Assembly (NCBI GenBank): GCA_905197485.1
Contig: CAJJYZ010000005.1
Coordinates: 1-64,000, forward strand
DNA: 64,000 bases
Direction: 5' to 3'
Source of the DNA: an uncultured Lachnospiraceae bacterium
GTDB lineage: Bacteria > Bacillota > Clostridia > Lachnospirales > Lachnospiraceae
A program made the position numbers and the translations under genes. The notes beneath the pieces are model-generated. The model made no database searches, was not told the origin of the DNA, and saw only the letters and a list, made by a program, of their open reading frames with translations. Within the stretch, counting starts at the first letter, position 1. Every line of letters begins with the position of its first letter. This document shows, piece after piece, positions 43,567 through 53,236 of the stretch.

Positions 43567-44256
43567 CTAAGAATTATTGGAAGGGAAGAATGGACGTAGA
43601 GCGCCGGCTACGTTGCTAATCGGCATCGTCTGCAACCAGATTCTTCCAGGTCCGGTGATAATCGTGTTGAAAACACCTTCCCCTCCGAATACCATGTTTT
43701 TAATTCCCTTTACTGCCTGTATATCAAGCTTGCAGCTAGCGGTCATGGCGGCGAGATGTCCTGTATCCACAACAATCTGCTGACCTGGCTGCAGTTCATA
43801 TTCTACAACGTGACCATCAAATTCGGCAAAAGCAATTCCGTTACCGGATACTTTTTGAAGAATAAATCCCTCGCCACCGAATAATCCGGAACCTACATTT
43901 TTATGCAAATAGATGGAAAGGTCAACTCCGGATTCTCCGGCAAGGAACGCACTTTTTTGGAAAATGATTTCGTTGCCAGGTGAGATAGGAAAGGCTTTGA
44001 TAGAGCCTGGGAAGCTGGAAGCAAACGCGATGAGTCCGTTTCCACCTTGCGCGGTATAAATATTCTGGAAGATAGATTCTCCGGAAAACATTCTGCCGAA
44101 AGCTTTTCCGATTCCTCCGTTGGTTGAGGTCTCCATTTTCATATTTGGGGACATCCAGGCCATGGAGCCTTTTTCTGTAATCATTCGCTCTCCCGCTTCC
44201 AGCCGACAAACGACAACAGGAAGCGTTTCCCCTTTAATTTCATATTGCATATACAT
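43567..44256 (-). CDS. TIGR00266 / AIM24 family protein
   Basis: A 229-residue beta-helix-like protein without TM or signal. Typical signature: EAGERMITEKGSMAWMSPNMKMET, LIAFASSFPGSIKAFPI, AFLAGESGVDLS, GGEGFILQKVSGNGIAF and GGEGVFNTIITGPGRIWLQTMP. Function is unknown across bacteria. AAAGGAG precedes the ATG. Confidence 0.9.
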   Translation of the reverse strand: MYMQYEIKGETLPVVVCRLEAGERMITEKGSMAWMSPNMKMETSTNGGIGKAFGRMFSGESIFQNIYTAQGGNGLIAFASSFPGSIKAFPISPGNEIIFQKSAFLAGESGVDLSIYLHKNVGSGLFGGEGFILQKVSGNGIAFAEFDGHVVEYELQPGQQIVVDTGHLAAMTASCKLDIQAVKGIKNMVFGGEGVFNTIITGPGRIWLQTMPISNVAGALRPFFPSNNS

Positions 44257-44310
44257 TCTCCTTTCGTTGATTCCTAAGAAAATTTGATAAATGCTTTGGA
44301 AATCTTAGAT

Positions 44311-45192
44311 TTATAGTTTCTTGCTGATAATATCGCTCAGTGTAGCAAATTCCTGGAGAGTCAGGGCTTCTCCGCGGATGCTGGCTCCTTTTCCGAGTTC
44401 TTCGATAGCTTCTGTAATCAGTTCTTTCGGGAGATGAATCTCCGGAGAATTATTCAATCCATTCGCAAGAGTTTTCCTGCGCTGGTTGAAGGAAGCGCGG
44501 ATAATCTTGAATAACAGAGCTTCGTCTTTGACGGTTACAGGGGGTTTTTGATGGCGCGTAAGACGGATAACGGCAGAGCCGACTTTTGGTCTTGGCATGA
44601 AACAGTTTGGCGGAACGTTTGCTACGATATAAGGTTCGGCATAGTACTGAACCGCCAGTGATAAGGCGCCGTAGTCTTTCGTTCCGGGACCAACCTGCAT
44701 TCGGTCTGCGACTTCTTTTTGCACCATTACCGTAATGCTTTCTACCGGTACATGACTTTCGAACAATCCCATAATAATTGGAGTTGTAATGTAGTATGGA
44801 AGGTTTGCCACTACTTTAATCGGTTTTCCATCATTGTATTTCTCGGCGAGAGCCGCGATGTCAACTTTTAACACATCATCGTTAATAATCATTACATTAT
44901 CATATGCTGACAACGTATCTTCCAGAATCGGAATCAATGCCTTATCGATTTCTACGGCGATGACCTGGCGGGCTCTATATGCAAGGTATTGCGTCATAGT
45001 ACCGATACCCGGCCCGATTTCAAGAACAAGGTCATCTTCTGTGATTTCCGCAGAATCGATAATCTTGTCCAGAACATGAGTATCTATCAGGAAATTCTGG
45101 CCGAATTTCTTTTGAAAAGTAAAGTTATATTTCTGCAAAACTGCAATTGTATTTTGTGGATTGCCTAAAAATGGCTCTTTCATCATATTCAT
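44311..45192 (-). CDS. rsmA: 16S rRNA dimethyladenosine transferase KsgA
   Basis: A 293-residue methyltransferase that dimethylates A1518 and A1519 of 16S rRNA. Motifs are KKFGQNFLID, LVLEIGPGIGTMTQYLA, INDDVLKVD, VANLPYYITTPIIM and PRPKVGSAVIRL, with a C-terminal helical domain. A single gene with AGGAG upstream. Confidence 0.95.
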   Translation of the reverse strand: MNMMKEPFLGNPQNTIAVLQKYNFTFQKKFGQNFLIDTHVLDKIIDSAEITEDDLVLEIGPGIGTMTQYLAYRARQVIAVEIDKALIPILEDTLSAYDNVMIINDDVLKVDIAALAEKYNDGKPIKVVANLPYYITTPIIMGLFESHVPVESITVMVQKEVADRMQVGPGTKDYGALSLAVQYYAEPYIVANVPPNCFMPRPKVGSAVIRLTRHQKPPVTVKDEALLFKIIRASFNQRRKTLANGLNNSPEIHLPKELITEAIEELGKGASIRGEALTLQEFATLSDIISKKL

Positions 45193-45354
45193 TCTCCTAA
45201 ATGTTCAGTTTGAAAGAAGTCTGATACGGCCTCTTTCTACGCATAGTATAGCATAAAATCTGTTTGATTGAATATAGGAAAATATTTTGTTACAATTTAT
45301 ATTGTAACAATGATAGAGTAACAAATGACTGGAATAGGAAATGAAGGGAATCGA

Positions 45355-46167
45355 ATGTATCAGGCGGATTTACATTTACATACAAGAGTATCTGATGGAA
45401 GCGAAGATATCACTACAATTTTGAAGATGGCAAAAGAAGCAGGACTTACACATCTTGCAATTACGAATCATGACACAACGCAGATGACGGAAGAATATAT
45501 TGAGGAAGCAAACAAATATGGAATCCATGCGATTCCAGGAGTGGAGATGTCTGCGTATGACACAGAAAGAGGTGTGCGGGCTCACATATTAGGATATAAT
45601 TACAAAACCATATCGCATATAGAAGCTATCGGAAAAGAGACGTTAAGCAAGCGTACGGAAAATGGTTTGAAATATATTGAGGTGTTAAAGCAAACCGGAT
45701 ATAAGGTAGATAAGGAAGAGATTCTGAGACTTTGTACGACTGCAATTTATAAACAGCATATTTTAGCGTATCTTGTAAGGACTGGGCAGACGAATGCTAT
45801 TTTCGGGGATGTGTATGATAAGGAGTTTAAGAATGGAGGTCCATGTAGTTTCGATGTGGATTATCCGGATGCGGTTGCATGTGTCAGAGCGATTTGCGCG
45901 GATGGAGGGATTCCGGTTCTTGCACATCCGGGTCAACAGAATAATTTTGATTTGCTTCCCAAGCTTGTAAATGCGGGGCTAAAAGGAATCGAATACAATC
46001 ATCCTTCACATGATGAAAAATTGCGGAAGAGAGTAGAAGAAGAGGCGGAGCGATTCGGGCTTTTTATGACTGGCGGAAGTGATTTCCATGGAGCGTATGA
46101 AAAGACGAAGACAGAGCTTGGAAAGTACCGGGCGCATGAGTCCAGTTTGTGCCTTTTTGAAAAATAA
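45355..46167 (+). CDS. PHP domain phosphoesterase
   Basis: A 270-residue metal-dependent phosphoesterase. Metal ligands are in DLHLHTRVSDGSE, AITNHDT, IPGVEMSAYD, LAHPGQ and GGSDFHG. It is similar to the TrpH/RnaseAM group, which act as nucleotide phosphatases or 5'-3' exonucleases. The ATG at 45355 has GAAGGGA upstream; the earlier ATG at 45325 has none. Confidence 0.87.
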   Translation: MYQADLHLHTRVSDGSEDITTILKMAKEAGLTHLAITNHDTTQMTEEYIEEANKYGIHAIPGVEMSAYDTERGVRAHILGYNYKTISHIEAIGKETLSKRTENGLKYIEVLKQTGYKVDKEEILRLCTTAIYKQHILAYLVRTGQTNAIFGDVYDKEFKNGGPCSFDVDYPDAVACVRAICADGGIPVLAHPGQQNNFDLLPKLVNAGLKGIEYNHPSHDEKLRKRVEEEAERFGLFMTGGSDFHGAYEKTKTELGKYRAHESSLCLFEK

Positions 46168-46170
46168 CGA

Positions 46171-46191
46171 AGAGGCGCTATCGGCGCCTCT
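46171..46191. terminator. Hairpin between convergent genes
   Basis: AGAGGCGC pairs perfectly with GCGCCTCT around TATCG. It overlaps the last codons of the minus-strand hydrolase gene. T runs on both sides are modest. Confidence 0.6.
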
Positions 46192-47104
46192 GTTCTAACC
46201 ACTTATAAATATCTTGATAGACATGTTTTCTGTCCGGTTCGTTTAGAATCTCATGCCTGTCATGTTCATAGAGTTTTAATTTCACATCTTTGAATCCACT
46301 GTTTTTATATTTCTTGTAGACGGCGGTAACGCCTTTTCCGAAATCCCCGACAGGGTCATCTTTTCCGGCAACAAAAAATACCGGTAACTCTCTTGGTATT
46401 TTTGTAAAGTTTTTTGGAGTTAAGAGTTGCTCCATTCCGGAAAACATGTGGTAGTACGCATTGACTGTGAAAACAAATGTACACCAAGGGTCTTTGAGAT
46501 AGCGGTCTACATTTTCAGTGCTTCGGCTAATCCAGTCCATGTTTGTGCGCGCGGGCTGAAACTTCCGGTTATAGCCGCCAAACGCCATGTTGTTGACAAA
46601 TGTGCTTCGATAAGACCAGCCTTTAACAGAAGCAACGAGCCGGCATAGGAGTTTGCCGAGCTTTACGAGGGCAAGAGGCTGATTGCCGGTTCCCATAATG
46701 ATAACGCCTGTAAGTCCATCGCCATGGAGTGTGATATATTGTCTCGTCAGGAAGGAACCCATACTGTGTCCAAGCATAAAATAGGGAAGATTTGGATACT
46801 TGGAGGCTGTCAGTTGACGGAGTGTGTGAATATCCCCGATGACGTATTCATTTCCATTTGTTTCATGAAAATATCCATGCTGTTCCTCAGTCAGGACAGA
46901 TTCTCCATGACCGAGGTGGTCCTGACCGACGACATAGAATCCCCGGCTGCTTAAATATTCTGCAAATTCATGATAACGGTCAATATATTCTACCATGCCA
47001 TGCGAAATCTGAAGGACAGCTTTTACGCTGCCCTCCGGAATCCACTCGATGGCATGAATCTGTGTCTGTCCATCTTTAGATGGATAGTAAAAATGTTGTT
47101 TCAT
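46178..47104 (-). CDS. Alpha/beta hydrolase, monoacylglycerol lipase-like
   Basis: A 308-residue serine hydrolase. The nucleophile elbow is GHSMGSFL. The oxyanion region LQISHGMVEYIDRYHEFAEYLSSRGF is typical of lysophospholipase L2/MGL-type enzymes. The acid is in FVAGKDDPVGDFG and the catalytic His in YEHDRHEIL. Cytoplasmic; it probably acts on monoglycerides or lysophospholipids. It is 6 bases after the end of the citrate synthase gene and likely co-transcribed with it. Confidence 0.87.
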   Translation of the reverse strand: MKQHFYYPSKDGQTQIHAIEWIPEGSVKAVLQISHGMVEYIDRYHEFAEYLSSRGFYVVGQDHLGHGESVLTEEQHGYFHETNGNEYVIGDIHTLRQLTASKYPNLPYFMLGHSMGSFLTRQYITLHGDGLTGVIIMGTGNQPLALVKLGKLLCRLVASVKGWSYRSTFVNNMAFGGYNRKFQPARTNMDWISRSTENVDRYLKDPWCTFVFTVNAYYHMFSGMEQLLTPKNFTKIPRELPVFFVAGKDDPVGDFGKGVTAVYKKYKNSGFKDVKLKLYEHDRHEILNEPDRKHVYQDIYKWLEQRRR

Positions 47105-47110
47105 AAGATT

Positions 47111-48481
47111 TTATCTGTCCTCCATGTTCACATAATCTCTGTAAGGAGCCAATGGCTTGTAAGCCGGACGGATGATTTTATCTACATTTTTAAGTTCTTC
47201 CAAACGATGCGCACTCCAACCGACGATACGTGCGGCGGCAAAAATCGGAGTGTAGAGTTCCTTCGGAAGACCGAGCATTTCGTAGACAAGTCCACTGTAG
47301 AAGTCTACGTTAGCATTGACCCCTTTGTACATCTTGCGTTTTTCACTGATGATTTCCGGCGCCATATGCTCCACAGTTTCATAAAGGGCGTATTCTTTCT
47401 CATAACCTTTTTCTATTGCAAGCCGTTTGACAAAGTCTTTGAAAATCTCGGCTCTCGGGTCAGAGACGGAATAGATGGCATGTCCCATTCCATAAATCAG
47501 ACCTTTCTGGTCGAATGCTTTTTTGTCGAGCAAATCAATGAGATACTGACGAATCTGGTCTTTATCTGTCCAATCCGTCAGATGTGCCTTCATGTCAGCA
47601 AACATGGAAGTTACTTTAATATTTGCACCGCCATGTTTTGGTCCTTTTAAGGAAGCCATTGCAGCGGCGATTGTGGAATATGTATCGGTGCCGGAGGATG
47701 TAACAACGTGTGTGGTAAACGTAGAGTTATTACCACCACCATGGTCCATGTGCAAAACAAGCGCCATATCCAGAACAGTAGCTTCAAAATGACTGTATTT
47801 GCGGTCTTCTCGCAGCATCATAAGAATGTTTTCTGCAGTAGAAAGCTCCGGCTTCGGTGCATAGATATACAAGTCCTGTCCCATACGGTAATTGTAAGCG
47901 TGATATCCATATACCATCAGCATTGGAAACTGGCTAATCAGATTCAGACATTGCCGTAAGACATTCGGGATGGTAGTATCGTCCGCTTTTTCATCGTAGG
48001 AATACAGATTCAGGATAGAGCGGGACAGGCTGTTCATCATATCTTTGCTTGGGGCTTTCATAATAATGTCCCGAACGAAAGTAGGAGGAAGCGTGCGTCG
48101 TTCAATGAGAGTTTCTTTGAATGCTTCCAGTTCGTCCGGAGTCGGCAGTTCGCCGAAAAGAAGGAGATATGTGATTTCCTCAAAACCAAATCTATCTGCA
48201 CTTAAGAAGCCGTTCACAAGGTCTTTGATGTTATAGCCTCTATAATACAAATTGCCGGCGCAAGGAACTTCCTCACCGTTTACTATCTTTTTGGCGCATA
48301 CGTCAGAGATGTTGGTGAGTCCTGCGAGCACACCTTTTCCATTCAAGTCCCTGAGACCTCTTTTTACATCGTATTTTGTATAGAGCTCCCGGTCGATGGA
48401 GTTATTCTTTTCACATAGGTCAGCAAGCTGCTGAATCTTCGGAGTGACTTCAAATAATGATTCTGATAATGGTTTCGTCAT
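47111..48481 (-). CDS. Citrate synthase
   Basis: 456 residues, condensing acetyl-CoA and oxaloacetate. Catalytic residues are in LVLHMDHGGGNNST, GLIYGMGHAIYSVSDPRA and NVDFYSGLVYEMLGLP. The long N-terminal extension (about 60 residues before LAGLTNISDV) is as in clostridial enzymes. The frame is open to 48550, but AAAGGAG is one base from the ATG at 48487 and seven from that at 48481, which is chosen. Together with the aconitase-like enzyme it could feed 2-oxoglutarate for glutamate synthesis. Confidence 0.92.
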   Translation of the reverse strand: MTKPLSESLFEVTPKIQQLADLCEKNNSIDRELYTKYDVKRGLRDLNGKGVLAGLTNISDVCAKKIVNGEEVPCAGNLYYRGYNIKDLVNGFLSADRFGFEEITYLLLFGELPTPDELEAFKETLIERRTLPPTFVRDIIMKAPSKDMMNSLSRSILNLYSYDEKADDTTIPNVLRQCLNLISQFPMLMVYGYHAYNYRMGQDLYIYAPKPELSTAENILMMLREDRKYSHFEATVLDMALVLHMDHGGGNNSTFTTHVVTSSGTDTYSTIAAAMASLKGPKHGGANIKVTSMFADMKAHLTDWTDKDQIRQYLIDLLDKKAFDQKGLIYGMGHAIYSVSDPRAEIFKDFVKRLAIEKGYEKEYALYETVEHMAPEIISEKRKMYKGVNANVDFYSGLVYEMLGLPKELYTPIFAAARIVGWSAHRLEELKNVDKIIRPAYKPLAPYRDYVNMEDR

Positions 48482-48635
48482 AGACATACTCCTTTCTTTT
48501 GAAAAATTACAATTATTATACTCAATTGTCAGAAAAAATACAATGAGCAAGATATTAAAGATTTCTTAAGAAAATTTGCCATCAGCTCTTAAAAAATATC
48601 TGTTAATCTTGTATACTACAAGGGAGGTGATGAAA

Positions 48636-49331
48636 ATGTATAACATATTAGTATGTGATGATGACAAGGAGATTGTAGAGGCAATCGAAATATATTTAAC
48701 GCAGGAGGGGTATAACGTACTCAAAGCTTATGATGGCGAAGAGGCGCTGAAAGTATTAAGAAAAGAAACCGTAGATTTACTTGTAATAGATGTTATGATG
48801 CCGAGATTGGACGGCATTCGGGCGACACTGAAGATTCGAGAGGAAAATAGTCTGCCAATCATTATTTTATCGGCAAAATCAGAGGACGCGGATAAGATTC
48901 TTGGATTGAACGTAGGCGCGGACGACTATGTGACGAAGCCATTTAATCCGTTGGAACTTGTGGCGAGAGTAAAATCCCAGATTCGTAGATACACGAAGCT
49001 TGGAAGTACAGTAATGGACACGAAGAAATCCATCTATACAGTTGGAGGACTTACAATTGACGACGACTTGAAAGAGGTAACTGTTGACGGAGAAACTGTG
49101 AAACTTACCCCTATTGAATATAATATTTTGTTACTATTGGTGAAGAATCAAGGGAAAGTATTCTCTATCGACCAGATTTATGAAAATATCTGGAATGAAG
49201 ACGCAATCGGAGCGGATAATACGGTGGCAGTGCATATCCGGCACATCCGCGAGAAGATTGAGATTAATCCGAAGGAGCCGCGTTATTTGAAAGTAGTGTG
49301 GGGAGTTGGATATAAGATAGAGAAGCTTTAG
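48636..49331 (+). CDS. OmpR-family response regulator
   Basis: A 231-residue regulator. The receiver has the DDD acidic pocket, phospho-Asp in LLVIDVMMPRLDG and Lys in DYVTKPFNP. The C-terminal winged helix is LTPIEYNILLLLVKNQGKVFS...NTVAVHIRHIREKIE. The ATG at 48636 is eight bases after GGGAGG. It is 12 bases before the sensor kinase, forming one operon. Confidence 0.93.
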   Translation: MYNILVCDDDKEIVEAIEIYLTQEGYNVLKAYDGEEALKVLRKETVDLLVIDVMMPRLDGIRATLKIREENSLPIIILSAKSEDADKILGLNVGADDYVTKPFNPLELVARVKSQIRRYTKLGSTVMDTKKSIYTVGGLTIDDDLKEVTVDGETVKLTPIEYNILLLLVKNQGKVFSIDQIYENIWNEDAIGADNTVAVHIRHIREKIEINPKEPRYLKVVWGVGYKIEKL

Positions 49332-49343
49332 GAAGGAGTCGAT

Positions 49344-51956
49344 ATGAAGAAATGGTACCAATCTCCTTTGTGTAAAGGGCTTTTGATTTTGGCAGCCCAC
49401 ATATCTGCGGCGGCGTTGGTAGTTTGTATTGGAATTTGGATTATTTATCCGGGACAGAATTACGGACAGCTTTTTTTCGATAAGGGAGAAAGCAAATATG
49501 AGGACACGAGAGGATTTGCCAATGACCTTCAGAACAGCGCATGGGATATCCTGAATATGTCTACCTGGAAAAATGCACTTTTTACGGAGGGAAGATATAA
49601 TCCGGATAAGGTGATAGATGTAAAGCAATTTGACAAGGATAGTACGATTGCGACGGAACCGGGAGAGTTGAGTTTCTATCTGAAAGATTTAATTGACCTG
49701 CAAGATACGGAGGATACCGATGTTCTCGTATGTGAAAAACCGGATGGAAAGTTAAAATACGACTATTTTACAGTAGAGCAGTTTTTGAAAGAAGTGCGGG
49801 CAAAAGGTTACCGATTCCCAGCGGAAGAAGAACAAGGGCTTGATACAGAAAACAGTCTCAGTAATATAGAATATAGTACGATACCGCCAAGCGGTGAAGC
49901 GGTAGATAAGGATGGAAAACAAGTGTATTCGGAAGTCTGGTTTATGGAAAGCCCGATTTACGGAACGTTGAAAACAGTATCCGGGAAAACGATGCTGGAA
50001 CTTGCCAATGAGTCAGAAACATGGAACGGGAAACTATACGAAATGTATAGCATGATTAGTAGTACGGCGATTGAAATGAGCGATTACTATTCTTCCTATG
50101 CGGACATTCAGGATAATTACGAGAACGGAGAGACCAATATTTCATTCCTCTATGTAGATTATGATAACGGAATCGTGGAAAGCAATATCGAGGAGTATGA
50201 GAACTATCCGAAATCAGATTTGCAAAAACTGGATTTTGAAAAAGTAATTTCCGAAGGGAAATATGTACTTATTACACCGAAGCTTGCGGAATGTAGGACG
50301 AATTTGCCGACAGACAATGTATCGTTATCCGCATGGAAAGACATGGTATCTCATCGAAAAGAGAATAGCAGGAACTATAAATTTGCAATTTCTGTAGATA
50401 CGAAATATCCAATTCAGGATAGATTCTATGAGAAAGACCACATGTATACAAAATATATGCCATGGGTAGATACTGTGATGGTCATTGGATGTATCTCCGC
50501 AGTTCTTCTTGTAATTTGCTTTATCTGGCTGACGGCAGTAGCCGGAAGGTCGAATGCGCAGGACACAGTAGCCTTGGTATTCTTCGATAAGTGGAAGACA
50601 GAACTTTGGCTTTGCTTCATGATGGCAGGTCTACTGGCTCTTGCCTTTCCTATGAATATGGTTGATGGATATATGATGAACTGGGATGAAGCAATGCGGG
50701 AAGGACACTTTGTGTCGGATGCGCTTCTTGTGTTTGGAGCTGCGGCGGCAATGGCATGTGCTTGTATCCTGACCGTTTATTTAAGTCTTGTCAGAGTATT
50801 GAAGGCAAAGACGTTGTGGAAGAATAGTATTACAAAGATGCTTTGCCGCATGGTGAGATATATCTGGCAGAATCGAAGCGGTCTTACGAAACTCATTTTG
50901 ACAGGTGTGGGGCTGTTCCTCGTGAACTTTATGGTATTTACAGGAAGCGGATTTTTTATTCTTCTTGCAATGGTAGTGGATGTGGCGTCTGTCCTTTATC
51001 TGGCGAAGCTTTCCATCGAGCGGACAAGAATTAAGAAAGGCATCATGAAGATTGCGGCAGGAGATACCGAGTATAAGATTCCGTTGAATGACCTTACCGG
51101 TGATAACAAGGATATGGCTGAAATGGTGAATCATATCGGAGAAGGTATCCAGACTGCGGTGGAGAAAAGTTTAAAAGATGAAAGATTGAAGACAGACTTG
51201 ATTACGAATGTTTCGCATGATATCAAGACGCCGCTTACTTCGATTATTAATTATGTAGGACTTTTGAAACAGGAGCATTTTGATGACCCGAAGATTCAGA
51301 GATATCTGGATATCTTAGACCAGAAGTCCCAGAGACTGAAAACATTGACAGAAGATGTTGTGGAGGCATCGAAGATTAGTTCAGGAAACATCAATCTGGA
51401 ATTTATTAATTTGAATCTGGTGGAAATGATTCATCAGACGACAGGTGAATTTGCAGAGAAATTTGAGAAGAAAAATCTGACGGCGGTTGTGACCGTTCCG
51501 GATGAGCCGGCAATCGTCAGAGTAGACGGACGCCGCATGTGGCGTGTGATTGAAAATGTCTACAACAATGCGGCAAAATATGCGATGCCGGGGACAAGGG
51601 TGTATGTAGATTTGTCCATGAATAAGAATATCGTACTTCTTTCTTTGAAAAATGTATCCGAGTATCCGTTAAATATTACGGCAGATGAATTGATGGAACG
51701 TTTTACGAGAGGCGACGTATCAAGAACAACGGAAGGAAGCGGACTTGGCCTTTCCATCGCACAGAATTTGACAAAGATGCAGGGCGGTGAATTTAAACTT
51801 TATGTAGATGGCGATTTATTTAAAGTGATGATTAGTTTTCCTCGTATCCGCCCGAAAGTAGAGAAACCGGAATGGACGAGAAGCCAGGAAACATACGAGT
51901 TAGAAGAGAAAACAGAAGATTCAAAAGAGCAGAATGAGGCGGCAGAACAGAATTAA
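49344..51956 (+). CDS. Sensor histidine kinase with large extracytoplasmic domain
   Basis: 870 residues. An N-terminal TM (GLLILAAHISAAALVVCIGIWII) precedes about 340 exterior residues of unrecognised type. About five TM segments follow between residues 375 and 575, then a HAMP-like linker and HisKA with His 625 in TNVSHDIKTPLTSIINY. The ATPase boxes are VIENVYNNAAKYA and GSGLGLSIAQNL. The C-terminal tail is acidic. Partner of the regulator upstream. Size and multi-TM layout suggest envelope or antimicrobial sensing; the signal is unknown. Confidence 0.9.
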   Translation: MKKWYQSPLCKGLLILAAHISAAALVVCIGIWIIYPGQNYGQLFFDKGESKYEDTRGFANDLQNSAWDILNMSTWKNALFTEGRYNPDKVIDVKQFDKDSTIATEPGELSFYLKDLIDLQDTEDTDVLVCEKPDGKLKYDYFTVEQFLKEVRAKGYRFPAEEEQGLDTENSLSNIEYSTIPPSGEAVDKDGKQVYSEVWFMESPIYGTLKTVSGKTMLELANESETWNGKLYEMYSMISSTAIEMSDYYSSYADIQDNYENGETNISFLYVDYDNGIVESNIEEYENYPKSDLQKLDFEKVISEGKYVLITPKLAECRTNLPTDNVSLSAWKDMVSHRKENSRNYKFAISVDTKYPIQDRFYEKDHMYTKYMPWVDTVMVIGCISAVLLVICFIWLTAVAGRSNAQDTVALVFFDKWKTELWLCFMMAGLLALAFPMNMVDGYMMNWDEAMREGHFVSDALLVFGAAAAMACACILTVYLSLVRVLKAKTLWKNSITKMLCRMVRYIWQNRSGLTKLILTGVGLFLVNFMVFTGSGFFILLAMVVDVASVLYLAKLSIERTRIKKGIMKIAAGDTEYKIPLNDLTGDNKDMAEMVNHIGEGIQTAVEKSLKDERLKTDLITNVSHDIKTPLTSIINYVGLLKQEHFDDPKIQRYLDILDQKSQRLKTLTEDVVEASKISSGNINLEFINLNLVEMIHQTTGEFAEKFEKKNLTAVVTVPDEPAIVRVDGRRMWRVIENVYNNAAKYAMPGTRVYVDLSMNKNIVLLSLKNVSEYPLNITADELMERFTRGDVSRTTEGSGLGLSIAQNLTKMQGGEFKLYVDGDLFKVMISFPRIRPKVEKPEWTRSQETYELEEKTEDSKEQNEAAEQN

Positions 51957-51967
51957 CGCATATGCAG

Positions 51968-51997
51968 AGAAAGATTGTGTAACTACACAATCTTTCT
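51968..51997 (+). terminator. Terminator after the two-component operon
   Basis: AGAAAGATTGTGT pairs perfectly with ACACAATCTTTCT around AACT. Confidence 0.75.
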
Positions 51998-52081
51998 TAT
52001 TGCGTTTACATGAAATAGGCATTACAATATAAAATGCATATAAAGAAATTTTACATAGAGATTCATATAGAAGGTATAAAA

Positions 52082-53215
52082 ATGGAAGAAATCAGAGCAA
52101 TTTTAGCGCAATGTTTAACGATAGATTTAATCAGCGGAATTTTGAGTAATCCGCGGCAAAAAGGCGGAGTGACGAAGGGAAAGATTCGTCCGATGCTTGT
52201 GAAAGAACAATTGGTCTTTCAGTTAGAGACGTTCCAGAATAATCAGGCGTTTCACGAGAACTTGAATACAGAAGAAGCAGAAAAGAGAATTTTGGAATAT
52301 ATGGAGCAGTTTAAGCAGCTTCAAATTATGACGAAGACGATGAATTATACGATTCTTATTAGTAAGAAAGGGAAAGTGACCATTCAGAAAAAGGCGGTAA
52401 AGGGGGAGACGAAACAGATAAATCTTACACACAACCGTTCCAAGAAGTATATTTTAGAGGAGGGCATTAAGGTGCCGTTTCTATATGACCTTGGGGTGCA
52501 GACAGCCGATGGACGGATTGTGAAGAGCAGATTTGATAAATTCCGTCAGATTAACCGTTTCCTGGAATTTATAGAAGATATCCTTCCGCAGTTGGCGAAA
52601 GACCGGGAAGTGACGATTCTGGATTTTGGCTGTGGCAAATCGTATCTGACATTTGCCATGTATTATTATTTGCATGAGTTGAGGGGGTACGATATCCGGA
52701 TTATCGGTTTGGACCTGAAGAAAGACGTGATACAGCTTTGCAACAGTTTAAGTGAAAAATACCGATATGAGAAGCTGAAATTCCTGGAAGGAAATATTGC
52801 AGATTATACAGGGGTGGAAGAAGTGGACATGGTTGTCACGCTTCACGCATGCGATACGGCGACAGACTTTGCGCTTGCAAAAGCGGTAGGATGGAATGCG
52901 AAAGTCATTCTGTCAGTGCCTTGTTGCCAGCATGAACTGAACGGGCAGATTCAAAATGATGTGCTTGCACCGATTTTGAAATACGGCTTGATTAAAGAGA
53001 GAATGTCGGCATTGATTACGGATGCGCTGAGGGCAGAATATCTGGAGCGGGAAGGATACGAGGCACAGATTCTGGAATTTATTGATATGGAGCATACACC
53101 GAAGAATATTCTGATTCGTGCAGTAAAGTCAGGAAAGAAGGCAAAGAACCAGGAAGCGATAAAAAAATGTGAAGAACAATTACATGTTTCACCGATGTTG
53201 GGGAGACTTTTATAA
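52082..53215 (+). CDS. SAM-dependent methyltransferase, Methyltransf_32 type
   Basis: A 377-residue protein. The SAM site is TILDFGCGKSYLTFAMYYYL, and TLHACDTATDFAL and VPCCQHELN mark the family, whose eukaryotic relatives modify tRNA. The N-terminal 150 residues form a separate domain. The ATG at 52082 has AGAAGGT upstream; the upstream extension to 52034 is not family-like. Substrate unknown, probably RNA. Confidence 0.83.
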   Translation: MEEIRAILAQCLTIDLISGILSNPRQKGGVTKGKIRPMLVKEQLVFQLETFQNNQAFHENLNTEEAEKRILEYMEQFKQLQIMTKTMNYTILISKKGKVTIQKKAVKGETKQINLTHNRSKKYILEEGIKVPFLYDLGVQTADGRIVKSRFDKFRQINRFLEFIEDILPQLAKDREVTILDFGCGKSYLTFAMYYYLHELRGYDIRIIGLDLKKDVIQLCNSLSEKYRYEKLKFLEGNIADYTGVEEVDMVVTLHACDTATDFALAKAVGWNAKVILSVPCCQHELNGQIQNDVLAPILKYGLIKERMSALITDALRAEYLEREGYEAQILEFIDMEHTPKNILIRAVKSGKKAKNQEAIKKCEEQLHVSPMLGRLL

Positions 53216-53236
53216 GATAAAAGGGGAGTTTTATGA